A stretch of 64,000 nucleotides of DNA from JTS-RE37 sp041743975. GTDB taxonomy: Bacteria > Bacteroidota > Bacteroidia > Flavobacteriales > Flavobacteriaceae. The stretch is taken from NCBI GenBank assembly GCA_041743975.1, contig JBGTLT010000162.1:1-64000 (forward strand), read 5' to 3'. Shown here piece by piece: positions 8,604-16,510 of the stretch; position 1 is the first letter of the stretch; each line of letters begins with the position of its first letter. The notes under the pieces are model-generated. The model was not told where the DNA came from and ran no database searches. It saw only the letters and a program-made list of their open reading frames with translations. The position numbers were made by a program, and so were the translations under genes.

Positions 8604-9701
8604 ATGCCTCTTTATATAGACTATCATCAGTTAGAAGGTGACCTCACGATAGAAGATGTCAGGGCTGCCCACATGGCGGATCTTGCCAATCAGGACCATT
8701 ACGGGGTTCGGTATATACAGTTGTGGGTGAATAAAAATTCCGCAATGGTTTTTTGTTTGATTGAGGGCCCTGATCCCGAATCCTGCATTGCTTGTCATTT
8801 GGCATCCCATGGTAACACCCCCTGTAATATTCAGGAAGTAGAGGAAGGGTTCTTTAAGCTATTTATGGGAGATAACCTGATGACGGATGAAAATGATATG
8901 ACTTTAACGGATGACGGACAGTTAGATACTGCCAATCGCGCTATATTGGTAATAGACCTGCTTTTTCCTATTAAAGCCGCAAAAGTCAAGGATCAGGTGT
9001 CTGCTGCCATCAAATTAAAAAAAAAGGCTGTAAACCTGATAACTCAGTTTAAAGGAAGAACACTTGAGTGCACGTTTCATAACCGACTTGTGGCTGTTTT
9101 TAATTCTTCCATAAATTCATACCGCTGTGCCAGGAGAATACAGTGTCTAATGATCTCGGAAATTCCACATTATTCAGGCTTTAAAATGTCCATTAACAAT
9201 GATCATCCCTTAACAGCAAAAGAAGGATTTTCCATAGCTGCAATTTTATGTGCTCATTGGATGTGTACAATTGCTGGTGAAAACCAAATAGTGCTTTCGA
9301 GCAACATGAAAAATTTACACGAGATAGAGAATGATAGTTTTACATTGCCTTCTTCTATAAAGCTATTATCAAGAAATGAAGAATCTTTGATTAAAAAGAT
9401 CTTCACGTACCTGGAAAATAGCACGGAACAGGAGACAATTGGTATCAAATCGCTTTGTTTGCAGATCGGAATGAGCAGAACCCAGTTGTATAGGAAAATT
9501 ATCGAATTATCAGGTAAATCCCCCAATAAACTCATAACCGATTATCGAATGATTAAAGCAAGGAGCCTCCTGGGAAACAAGGAAGGTACAATTTCTGAAA
9601 TTGCCTTTGAGGTCGGTTTCTCTAATCCCTCCTATTTCAGCAAACAATTTCGCAAATCCTTTGGATATGCACCTTCTGAATTCAGTAAATATTTCGTGTA
9701 G
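8604..9701 (+). CDS. DUF4242 - degenerate nucleotidyl cyclase - AraC-type transcriptional regulator
   Basis: 365 aa in three parts. Residues 1-90 resemble the DUF4242 (nickel-binding, SCO4226-like) fold and carry an unusual cluster CIACHLASHGNTPC (Cys61, Cys64, His65, His69, Cys74) that could hold a metal. Residues 110-245 follow the pattern of a class III adenylate/guanylate cyclase: AILVIDLLFP keeps the first metal aspartate (Asp118), but the usual GDG is replaced by HNR (159-161), so catalysis is unlikely. Residues 255-365 are an AraC-family DNA-binding domain with both helix-turn-helix units (IGMSRTQLYRKI; ISEIAFEVGFSNPSYFSKQF). No signal or membrane segment. The N-terminal and C-terminal assignments are firm; the cyclase relic is inferred from pattern. 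The truncated hemoglobin gene follows 111 bases later, perhaps as a target. Confidence 0.8.
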   Translation: MPLYIDYHQLEGDLTIEDVRAAHMADLANQDHYGVRYIQLWVNKNSAMVFCLIEGPDPESCIACHLASHGNTPCNIQEVEEGFFKLFMGDNLMTDENDMTLTDDGQLDTANRAILVIDLLFPIKAAKVKDQVSAAIKLKKKAVNLITQFKGRTLECTFHNRLVAVFNSSINSYRCARRIQCLMISEIPHYSGFKMSINNDHPLTAKEGFSIAAILCAHWMCTIAGENQIVLSSNMKNLHEIENDSFTLPSSIKLLSRNEESLIKKIFTYLENSTEQETIGIKSLCLQIGMSRTQLYRKIIELSGKSPNKLITDYRMIKARSLLGNKEGTISEIAFEVGFSNPSYFSKQFRKSFGYAPSEFSKYFV

Positions 9702-9812
9702 GTTGGATCAATAGTACTGGATTCAGGAACATCCGAGGTAGTCGATAGGAGATAGAAGGGCTACTTTTACAGAGATTTTAGAGATAGGGAGTTTAACACT
9801 AAATTGAGGGTC

Positions 9813-10196
9813 ATGGAATCAGAAAATTTACAAGCTCCAACCAGGAGCCTTTATGAAAGGTTAGGAGGAGAAAAAGGGGTTCGAAAAATCGGTGATGATA
9901 TTCTGGACAAAAACCGCAGCAATCCCAGCATTGGTCACTATTTCCACCATGTGGATATGGATACATTGAAACAATTGGTTTTTGAATTCTTTTCAATGGG
10001 ATTAGGGGGCCCCCATAAATATACCGGAAGGGATATGGTATCTTCGCACCAGGGCTTGGATATCAGCGAAGCCGATTTTGACATTGCCAATGAGGATGTA
10101 GTAACTGCTTTAGAAGAGAACGGAATCGGGGGACCGGAAATTGACGAAATTATCTCAATACTCAATTCAATGAAGCAAGATGTAATAAGGAAATAG
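9813..10196 (+). CDS. truncated hemoglobin, group I
   Basis: 127 aa from the ATG at 9813; an upstream in-frame TTG at 9804 would add only three residues. LYERLGGEKGVRKIGDDIL is the family's N-terminal pattern, GGPHKYTGRDM is the conserved E-F region, and SSHQGLDISEADFD contains the proximal heme-binding His79. Length and motifs are those of group I (TrHbN/GlbN). Members bind O2 or NO and often serve NO detoxification. It stands between the metal-domain/AraC regulator and a tRNA gene; no partner reductase is adjacent. Confidence 0.9.
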   Translation: MESENLQAPTRSLYERLGGEKGVRKIGDDILDKNRSNPSIGHYFHHVDMDTLKQLVFEFFSMGLGGPHKYTGRDMVSSHQGLDISEADFDIANEDVVTALEENGIGGPEIDEIISILNSMKQDVIRK

Positions 10197-10242
10197 CGGG
10201 CAGTCTCTGACTATTCTGAATTAACATATAATCTCTTTGCAG

Positions 10243-10313
10243 AGGCATCGAATGGATTCGAACCATTATATAGGCTCGTGCGGAGCCTAGCCTAGCCGTT
10301 CAGCTACGATGCC
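10243..10313 (-). tRNA. tRNA-Cys-like (anticodon GCA) with atypical anticodon loop
   Basis: 71 nt cloverleaf on the minus strand. The acceptor stem GGCATCG/CGATGCC pairs fully, the discriminator is T (as in cysteine tRNAs), the D arm is GCT/GGC, the anticodon stem AGGCT/AGCCT is perfect, and the T arm AATGG-TTCGAAT-CCATT is perfect. The variable loop is 4 nt and CCA is not encoded. The 7-nt anticodon loop reads CCGCACG, giving GCA, but position 33 is C instead of the near-universal U and position 37 is C instead of a purine. It may be a functional variant, a specialised tRNA-like RNA, or a decaying copy. Confidence 0.8.
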
Positions 10314-10566
10314 TTTTTTTTATTGCAAGCTGATATAGCTTGAATGTAAATATATTAGAAGAGTGGCAGCTAAGAAAGCAGTGCAAAAGTACTAATTCTT
10401 ACCGTTTTAAAACCGGCAATTCTCCTTAATTATTTCGGATAGGATGTACTCCATGTTCTAGTCCGGAAGGTTACCGGGTTTTTTCATGGCATGCTTTCAT
10501 TTTGTTCATAGGATAAACCGTTTCCCGGCTGCAGATTTTTACCTACATTTATGGAAACCATCAATC

Positions 10567-11685
10567 ATGAAATCAACACTTCCAAAAGTTCAGCTGCTCC
10601 TTTGTTTGCTTATCTCTCCCTTCATATGGTCCCAGGCCCTGAGGATACCTGATACTGTCAATATTTCGAATAACCTTGGGAGAAAACTGGGAGTAACCCA
10701 GATCGAAGTTACCTATAATGCACCAGCCGTCCGCGGCAGGGATGGCAACATATGGGGCACGGATGTTGTCCCGTTCGGTTTTACCGTCCTGGGATTTGGC
10801 TCAGACGCCCCTTCCCCCTGGAGGGCGGGAGCGGATGAAAGCACCTCCATTTCCTTTTCAACGGCCGTTAAGATCAATGGTAAAGAACTGGCAGCCGGTA
10901 CCTATGGTTTTTTCATCGCCGTCTACCCGGATAGTTGCCAGCTGATATTTAACCGTAATACAGCAGGATGGGGCTCCTATTTCTATAACGAGGATCTGGA
11001 TGTTTTACGGGTTTCCACCATACAGGAAAAAGAGGTTACCCCCGTCAGGGAACGCCTGCAATACAGGTTTTACAACCAGACCCCAAATTCCGTAACGCTC
11101 GCCCTGGAGTGGGAAAACTGGAGGATCCCCCTTACTATTTCAATAGATCCTGAAAAAACGATTCTGGCTGACATCAGGAAACAACTGAGCGGTGCCCTGG
11201 GATTTGATCCCCCCAGTTTACAGGCCGGCGCCAGGTGGTGCCTGAGGCACGAGGTCAATCAGGAACAGGCAGTCGGGTGGATCAATACGGCCATTTCACC
11301 TTCCCTGGGAGGGCAGAACAATTTTACGGCCCTAAGTATCAAATCCGGACTTCTGGATCAGATGGGACAACCTGGTGAAGCCCAAAAGGTCATGGCACTT
11401 GCTTTAGAAAAAGCCACCATCCTGGAACTGCACCAATATGGCCGGGAGCTTTTGTCCATAAAAAAAACAGAAGAGGCCTTTGTGATTTTTGAAAGTAATT
11501 TTAAAAATTCCAAAGGGGCGTGGCCTACCCATGTGGGGATGATGCGCGCATATGCCGCGATCAAAGACTTCCCGAAGGCGCTGCAGTTCGCAAAAAAAGC
11601 ACTTGCCCAGGCTCCTGATGACCAAAACAAAAAGGCATTGGAGGATATGGTCCTGCAATTGGAGGCAGGCAGGGATATCAACTAA
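10567..11685 (+). CDS. secreted DUF2911 protein with TPR-like C-terminus
   Basis: 372 aa from the ATG at 10567, which gives a clean signal peptide (KVQLLLCLLISPFIWSQA); the frame extends upstream but that leader has no conserved features. Residues 30-165 match DUF2911: VEVTYNAP-like ITQ region, RGRDGNIWG, PWRAGADESTSISF and AAGTYGFFIA are characteristic. Residues 215-372 are helical and resemble tetratricopeptide repeats (GRELLSIKKTEEAFVIFESN, YAAIKDFPKALQFAKKAL). DUF2911 proteins are common exported proteins of Bacteroidota with no established activity. No clear operon partner: the next gene converges on it. Confidence 0.8.
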   Translation: MKSTLPKVQLLLCLLISPFIWSQALRIPDTVNISNNLGRKLGVTQIEVTYNAPAVRGRDGNIWGTDVVPFGFTVLGFGSDAPSPWRAGADESTSISFSTAVKINGKELAAGTYGFFIAVYPDSCQLIFNRNTAGWGSYFYNEDLDVLRVSTIQEKEVTPVRERLQYRFYNQTPNSVTLALEWENWRIPLTISIDPEKTILADIRKQLSGALGFDPPSLQAGARWCLRHEVNQEQAVGWINTAISPSLGGQNNFTALSIKSGLLDQMGQPGEAQKVMALALEKATILELHQYGRELLSIKKTEEAFVIFESNFKNSKGAWPTHVGMMRAYAAIKDFPKALQFAKKALAQAPDDQNKKALEDMVLQLEAGRDIN

Positions 11686-11743
11686 TGCATGTATTCACAT
11701 GGTCTGAACGGGATCGCTTAGGTCCTGCCGATGCCCCAAGGGC

Positions 11744-12445
11744 TTACCATTTTCCCAGGAGCACCCTTGTACCGGACCGGACCAGTTTTGCCCCGTTGGT
11801 AGCCTGGAATTCCTTCCATGCTTTCTTCCGGGCTTCAACCTGCTCCTCGGAGAGCATAGCGTCTACACCGCCAATGGCTGATTTGAAATCCCTGAACCCT
11901 TGGATGACCATGTGGGTCTCACCGTCCGGGGAATGTCCGGAAGTAATGCTCCCCAAAACCACCAACAAGCCATCTGTACTGAGACTGGCACTATACTTCT
12001 TGCGGGCGGTTAAAAATGTATCCTCATCCTCAACATCGATCATAAAGTAACGCTGCACGGGGTAAGCAGTGGCCTGGTCCCCGTCAACCGTAATGATCTG
12101 CCCCATAAAGGAATTGTATCCTGCCTTTATATGTTGGTTCAAACGGGTAAAAAACAACTCCCAATTATCATTCCCGCCGACGGAATATTGTGCCTCCAGG
12201 GCGTCCAGGGACCCTGAAAACCCAATGGAATGGGTATACTCGTTACCACTGTCGTTAAAGTGGTTCTCAAAAAGCCGGACCGTAACGCCCTCTTTTTTGT
12301 TTTCCTTAAAATAATCGTCAATAAGTTGATACACTGTCGCTTCATTCTGTGGTTCAACCACAAAATTATAGCTTGTCCAAAAAGTGTCCTGGGCCTGCAG
12401 GATAAAGGCAACAAAAAGCATCGAAAAAAGCATGAGATTTTTCAT
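11744..12445 (-). CDS. secreted protein of unknown function, internally duplicated
   Basis: 233 aa with a signal peptide (MLFSMLFVAFILQAQ). I do not recognise a named family. The mature part appears to be two copies of one pattern: a strand plus helix (YNFVVEPQNEATVYQLIDDY; RYFMIDVEDEDTFLTARKKY), a two-strand segment, a Trp-containing helix (NWELFFTRLNQH; KKAWKEFQATN) and a final strand. This resembles a ferredoxin-like or dimeric alpha/beta-barrel fold fused as a pseudo-dimer; that is inference. It converges with the DUF2911 gene (58-base gap). Confidence 0.6.
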   Translation of the reverse strand: MKNLMLFSMLFVAFILQAQDTFWTSYNFVVEPQNEATVYQLIDDYFKENKKEGVTVRLFENHFNDSGNEYTHSIGFSGSLDALEAQYSVGGNDNWELFFTRLNQHIKAGYNSFMGQIITVDGDQATAYPVQRYFMIDVEDEDTFLTARKKYSASLSTDGLLVVLGSITSGHSPDGETHMVIQGFRDFKSAIGGVDAMLSEEQVEARKKAWKEFQATNGAKLVRSGTRVLLGKW

Positions 12446-12666
12446 TGTGTGTTAGTTTTGATTATTGTTAGTATTCAGATTCAAAAATGCGCAAATATGC
12501 CATTTCGCTTTCGTGAACGGGCATTAAGTGACTATTTTCAGGATGACCCTAAAATGGCCCATCCTTTATGGTCTCGGGGAGAGCAGCGAGGGAACTATAG
12601 TATAGTAAATCAATTGCCTGAAAAAGGACAGCAGGTATAGTCTGAAACCAGACAGGAACCCCGGCG

Positions 12667-13089
12667 CTATTTCTGCATTTTTAAATAATAATCAGCGGAG
12701 TGTTTTCCGGATCCGTAGAACAGGAAAAATACACAGACCAGAAAAACAACCAGGGCAAGCAGAAGGTTGGAAACATTCATCACCCCAAGGAAATTTACAA
12801 GGATGGCGCCAATCAGAATGGGCAGTTGGGCCAGAACGGACCACCTAGTCAACAGCCCTACCACGATCAAAAATCCGCCAACGAAATGAGCGCCTATTAC
12901 GTAGTGCATGATCAGCCAACTCCCCGGCAGGTCTTCAAAAGGTTTCATCACCGCTGTCAGCTGGGCGATATTGGACATAAAATCTATCCCCTTTACAATT
13001 AGAAAAACCCCCAAAGCCGCGCGTACCACATCCAAAACATAATACGTGTGGGCATTGGCCCATTTGTTCAAAGCCTTGATTCTTCCCAT
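12667..13089 (-). CDS. DoxX family membrane protein
   Basis: 140 aa with four hydrophobic segments (about residues 20-40, 60-82, 85-105, 108-128). GVFLIVKGIDFM, HFVGGFLIVVGLLTRW and AQLPILIGAI follow the DoxX/DoxD-like pattern, the GLLTRW turn being typical. Family members sit in the inner membrane; some take part in thiol redox or quinone-linked reactions, but most are uncharacterised. It is alone on its strand with about 200 bases of gene-free sequence on each side. Confidence 0.75.
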   Translation of the reverse strand: MGRIKALNKWANAHTYYVLDVVRAALGVFLIVKGIDFMSNIAQLTAVMKPFEDLPGSWLIMHYVIGAHFVGGFLIVVGLLTRWSVLAQLPILIGAILVNFLGVMNVSNLLLALVVFLVCVFFLFYGSGKHSADYYLKMQK

Positions 13090-13290
13090 AGTGCGATAGT
13101 TTTTTGTTGGATTGCCAACATAAGGTACTCATATTTAGGAAAATAAAAAAATAAATTCCATGGCAACTCCCGGGAATTTATCCGAAATGCGGGCAAAAGA
13201 TCCCCTTGTATCCTGAAGGGCAGGAAGACCCATTCATCCTATAAAGATCCACGCTGTGATCTCGCTGATCGGTAAGAGGAATGGCGTAGT

Positions 13291-14736
13291 TTAAGAACGA
13301 TTTTCCCTGAAACGGGCGAACCCCCCTTCAACACCGTATTGCTCCAGGGAAGCAAGGGCCCGGGCAACCCCGTCTGCCAGTCCCGGGACGCTGCAGAGAT
13401 CCTGGCCCCAGTAATCCTTTTGCCCCAAAACTTTTGCTGCGATGACAGCTGCTTCCCCGCCAACCCAAATGGCTGTCAGTTCGGAGAGTATCTCAGGGTC
13501 GTCCGCCAACGGCATCCGGCGCCCTTTCCAGTCACCCTTATAGAACATGATAAGGCAGGAAAAGGCATAGACCAGGTGAACGGGAAGTCTGTTGGTCCGC
13601 CTGTTATATTCCAGGATGCTGGGCAGTACCCGCACCCTGAATTTGGCAATTGAATTAAGGGCGATGCTTTGCAGCGCATGTTTCAGGTAGGGGTTCCCGA
13701 AACGTTCAAATATGGTTTTTGCATAATACTTCAATGCCTTGGGGTCCATGTCCAGGGTTGGGATTACCTCTTCAATAATGGCATCCCGGATAAAACCAGC
13801 TGTAAACTCATCGTCCATTGCCTGCTGCACCGTTTCATGACCGTATAACAGTGAGAGGGGCACCATGATGGTATGTGCCCCGTTTAAAATGCGCACCTTA
13901 CGTTTCCTGTAGGGGGCGATATCCTTCACAAACTCAATATTTAAACCCGCCCCGGCAGGTAGTTCCTGCTGAACCATCCCGGAATCCTGGATAACCCAAC
14001 TGTGATAATATTCCCCTGCAACCAGGAGCCGGTCCTCATAGCCCATGGCCTCAAAGAGTTCGGCTTGTTCATCTGCCGGGAATCCTGATACGATCCTGTC
14101 CACCAGCGTATCACAAAAGATGTTGGCCTCAGTCACCCACCGGGTAAAAGGCACCCCAAGGGACCAGTTTTCTGCATATTGCAATACCGTGTTTTTCAGT
14201 GCCTGCCCGTTTTTTTCGATGAGTTCACAAGGGAGTATAATACAGCCTTTGCCGCTATCACCCCGGAAATGTTGAAATCGATGGTACAACCATACGGTCA
14301 GTTTGGCGGGGAATTCCGCGGGCGGCTTGTCAGTAATGCCATCCGATGCATTAAACCGAATGCCGGCTTCCGTAGTATTCGAGACGATGAACCGAAGCGC
14401 TTCCTCCTTTGCAAGGTCCAGGTAGGCAGGCCAGTCCCCATAGGGATTAATTACCTTCTCCACACAGGTCACCAGTTTCTGGTGTGTAACCAATTCCCCC
14501 TGTTCCCGCCCCTTCAGGATCACCGTAAACAACCCATCCTGTGATTTCAGGTTACCGTAATCCCCCTTTGCCGTAGGTTTGATTACCGCTACTCCGCCAT
14601 TAAAACCTGTTTTTTCATTGAGCAGTTGAACCATCCAGTCTACAAAGGCCCGCAAAAAGTTTCCCCCGCCAAACTGCATTACCCGTATTGAATACCTGCG
14701 TTCCAGCCCGATATGTTCTCTCGTTAATCGATTCAT
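13291..14736 (-). CDS. uxaB: tagaturonate reductase (altronate oxidoreductase)
   Basis: 481 aa from ATG 14736, which clears the upstream dctM gene; the frame opens earlier but would overlap it. The N-terminal Rossmann region is RVMQFGGGNFLRAFVDWM (NAD binding), and KRKVRILNGAHT with the lysine/asparagine/histidine block is the mannitol-dehydrogenase-family active site. FERFGNPYLKHALQSIALNS is also diagnostic. It reduces D-tagaturonate to D-altronate with NADH. It is the last gene of the uronate operon, 14 bases after the TRAP permease gene. UxuB (fructuronate reductase) is the main alternative within the family; the sequence form fits the Bacteroidota UxaB type better. Confidence 0.87.
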   Translation of the reverse strand: MNRLTREHIGLERRYSIRVMQFGGGNFLRAFVDWMVQLLNEKTGFNGGVAVIKPTAKGDYGNLKSQDGLFTVILKGREQGELVTHQKLVTCVEKVINPYGDWPAYLDLAKEEALRFIVSNTTEAGIRFNASDGITDKPPAEFPAKLTVWLYHRFQHFRGDSGKGCIILPCELIEKNGQALKNTVLQYAENWSLGVPFTRWVTEANIFCDTLVDRIVSGFPADEQAELFEAMGYEDRLLVAGEYYHSWVIQDSGMVQQELPAGAGLNIEFVKDIAPYRKRKVRILNGAHTIMVPLSLLYGHETVQQAMDDEFTAGFIRDAIIEEVIPTLDMDPKALKYYAKTIFERFGNPYLKHALQSIALNSIAKFRVRVLPSILEYNRRTNRLPVHLVYAFSCLIMFYKGDWKGRRMPLADDPEILSELTAIWVGGEAAVIAAKVLGQKDYWGQDLCSVPGLADGVARALASLEQYGVEGGFARFRENRS

Positions 14737-14750
14737 TGTAGTGAAGCTTA

Positions 14751-16049
14751 TTACAATCCGAACAGTGCCGGAAGCCAAAGGCTTAGCTGCGGGATATAGG
14801 TTACCAGGAACAACGCAAGGATCATAGCGGCAAAGAGCGGCAGCAGGGGCTTAAATACTTTTTCAATAGTGGTTTTGGCAATGCCCACCCCTACGAATAG
14901 TACAGAACCCACCGGGGGGGTGCAAAGGCCAATACAGAGGTTAAGGACCATAATGATACCAAAGTGAACCGGGTCTAATCCCAGCCGGGTTACAACGGGA
15001 AGGAATATGGGCGTAAAAATCAGGACGGCAGGCGTCATATCCATAAAGATCCCTACCAGCAGGAGCAGCACATTGATGATCAGTAAGATCACGATCTTGT
15101 TATCGCTCAGACCCAGCAGGGCGGAACTGATATCCTGAGGGATATTTTCATAGGACAGGGCCCAGGACATGCACATGGATGCCGCGATCAGCAACATTAC
15201 CACGGCTGTTGTGGCAGAGGAATCGAGCAGGATTTGTGGTAACTTCCGAAAGGAGATCTCTTTATAGAAAAACCCAAGCAGTACGCTGTACAACACGGCG
15301 ATGGCGGATGCTTCCGTGGCTGTGAAGATACCGCTAACGATCCCCCCGATCACTACTACCAGCAAAAACAAACTTGGCAGGGCGTCCACCAGGGTCCTGA
15401 AAATGTCCTTTAGTTTGCTTCGCTTTCCGAGTTTATACCCTTTCTTCCTGGCCCACAGCGATGCCACGATCATTAAGAAAAGGCCTGTCAGCATTCCGGG
15501 TATGTACCCGGCCAGAAAGAGGGCGGCAATCGAGGCCCCGCCACTGGCCAGGGAATATACGATAAGAACGTTACTGGGAGGGATTACAAGTCCCGTAGTC
15601 GCTGAGGTAATATTCACGGCGGCCCCAAATTCCCTGGAATAGCCTTCCTTTTCCATTTCGGGCCCCAAAATGCTGCCCATAGCCGAAGCGGATGCCATTG
15701 CCGAGCCGGCAATAGCCCCCATAAGCATGGCGGCTATGATATTGATCAGGGCCAGGCCGCCAGGCAGGGCGCCCACCAGGGTTTTAGCAAAAGCGATCAG
15801 CCGGTGCGCAATCCCCCCTTTGTTCATTAATTCCCCTGATAGGATAAAGAAGGGGATGGCAAGTAAAGCAAAACTGTCGAGCCCCGTGGCCATTCGTTGT
15901 GAAACGGTGGTAAAGGCGGGGATGGCCGGGATGCTGACCAGCATGGTGAGCAGGGATGACAGCGCTATGCTCCAGGCTACCGGCGTCCCGATGGCCAGGA
16001 GCCCGAAAAAGCTGATTACCAGGACCAATACAGGAATACTTTCCATCAT
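14751..16049 (-). CDS. dctM: TRAP transporter large permease (DctM/SiaM family)
   Basis: 432 aa and almost wholly hydrophobic, with about 12 membrane segments. Family signatures include ALLAIPFFILSGELMNKGGIA, GAIAGSAMASASAMGSI, IPPSNVLIVYSLASG and MDMTPAVLIFTPIFLPV. It forms the main sodium-driven channel of a TRAP importer together with the small permease encoded 2 bases upstream and the binding protein before that. Placement between uronate isomerase and tagaturonate reductase genes makes hexuronate the likely substrate. Confidence 0.93.
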   Translation of the reverse strand: MMESIPVLVLVISFFGLLAIGTPVAWSIALSSLLTMLVSIPAIPAFTTVSQRMATGLDSFALLAIPFFILSGELMNKGGIAHRLIAFAKTLVGALPGGLALINIIAAMLMGAIAGSAMASASAMGSILGPEMEKEGYSREFGAAVNITSATTGLVIPPSNVLIVYSLASGGASIAALFLAGYIPGMLTGLFLMIVASLWARKKGYKLGKRSKLKDIFRTLVDALPSLFLLVVVIGGIVSGIFTATEASAIAVLYSVLLGFFYKEISFRKLPQILLDSSATTAVVMLLIAASMCMSWALSYENIPQDISSALLGLSDNKIVILLIINVLLLLVGIFMDMTPAVLIFTPIFLPVVTRLGLDPVHFGIIMVLNLCIGLCTPPVGSVLFVGVGIAKTTIEKVFKPLLPLFAAMILALFLVTYIPQLSLWLPALFGL

Positions 16050-16051
16050 GC

Positions 16052-16504
16052 TTACCGTTTTAAAAGGTCTGATAATTTATAATATATGATCAGGATTCCA
16101 CTTATAGGAAGGATCAGGTAAACGACAGCCAGCGGTATTTGGAGGGCGGGCGACTGCTGGCCGAGCAGGTAGGAGATATATACCAATCTGGAACCTCCAA
16201 CCACCAGTACCATTAAGACAAAGGCAATGATCAGCACATTGACAAGTTGCGACAATTTCCTTCGAGTAGCCGATTTCACCCGTGAGGGGATAATGGTTAT
16301 TGCCACATGCCCGTTTTTTCCGGAGACATAGGCCGCACCCAAAACCCCTATCCAGATCATAAGGTAGCGGGCAAGTTCATCTGTGAAGGAGCTCGGTACC
16401 ACCATCACATACCGGGTGAAGACCTGCCATAATACGTTGACGACCATAATTGCCATGATGGCTATTAGGCTCCCTTCAAGTAATCTGTCAATCCTTTTCC
16501 GCAT
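16052..16504 (-). CDS. dctQ: TRAP transporter small permease (DctQ family)
   Basis: 150 aa with four membrane segments (about 11-30, 45-65, 86-107, 125-145). The first loop carries the DctQ pattern WQVFTRYVMVVPSSFTDELARYLMIW, in which the aromatic/Arg and Glu-Leu-Ala-Arg positions are conserved. It pairs with DctM, whose start codon follows 2 bases after its stop, and is 6 bases after the binding-protein gene, so the three are translated from one message. Confidence 0.9.
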   Translation of the reverse strand: MRKRIDRLLEGSLIAIMAIMVVNVLWQVFTRYVMVVPSSFTDELARYLMIWIGVLGAAYVSGKNGHVAITIIPSRVKSATRRKLSQLVNVLIIAFVLMVLVVGGSRLVYISYLLGQQSPALQIPLAVVYLILPISGILIIYYKLSDLLKR

Positions 16505-16510
16505 TTGTTC

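Noticed and set aside
8431..8619. A 62-codon forward frame before the DUF4242/AraC gene
   Set aside because: It has no recognisable content, no good start context and overlaps the real gene start.
12230..12640. A 136-codon forward frame crossing the start of the secreted duplicated protein
   Set aside because: Most of it is antisense to a gene with a clear signal peptide; the remaining 50 or so codons show no family resemblance.
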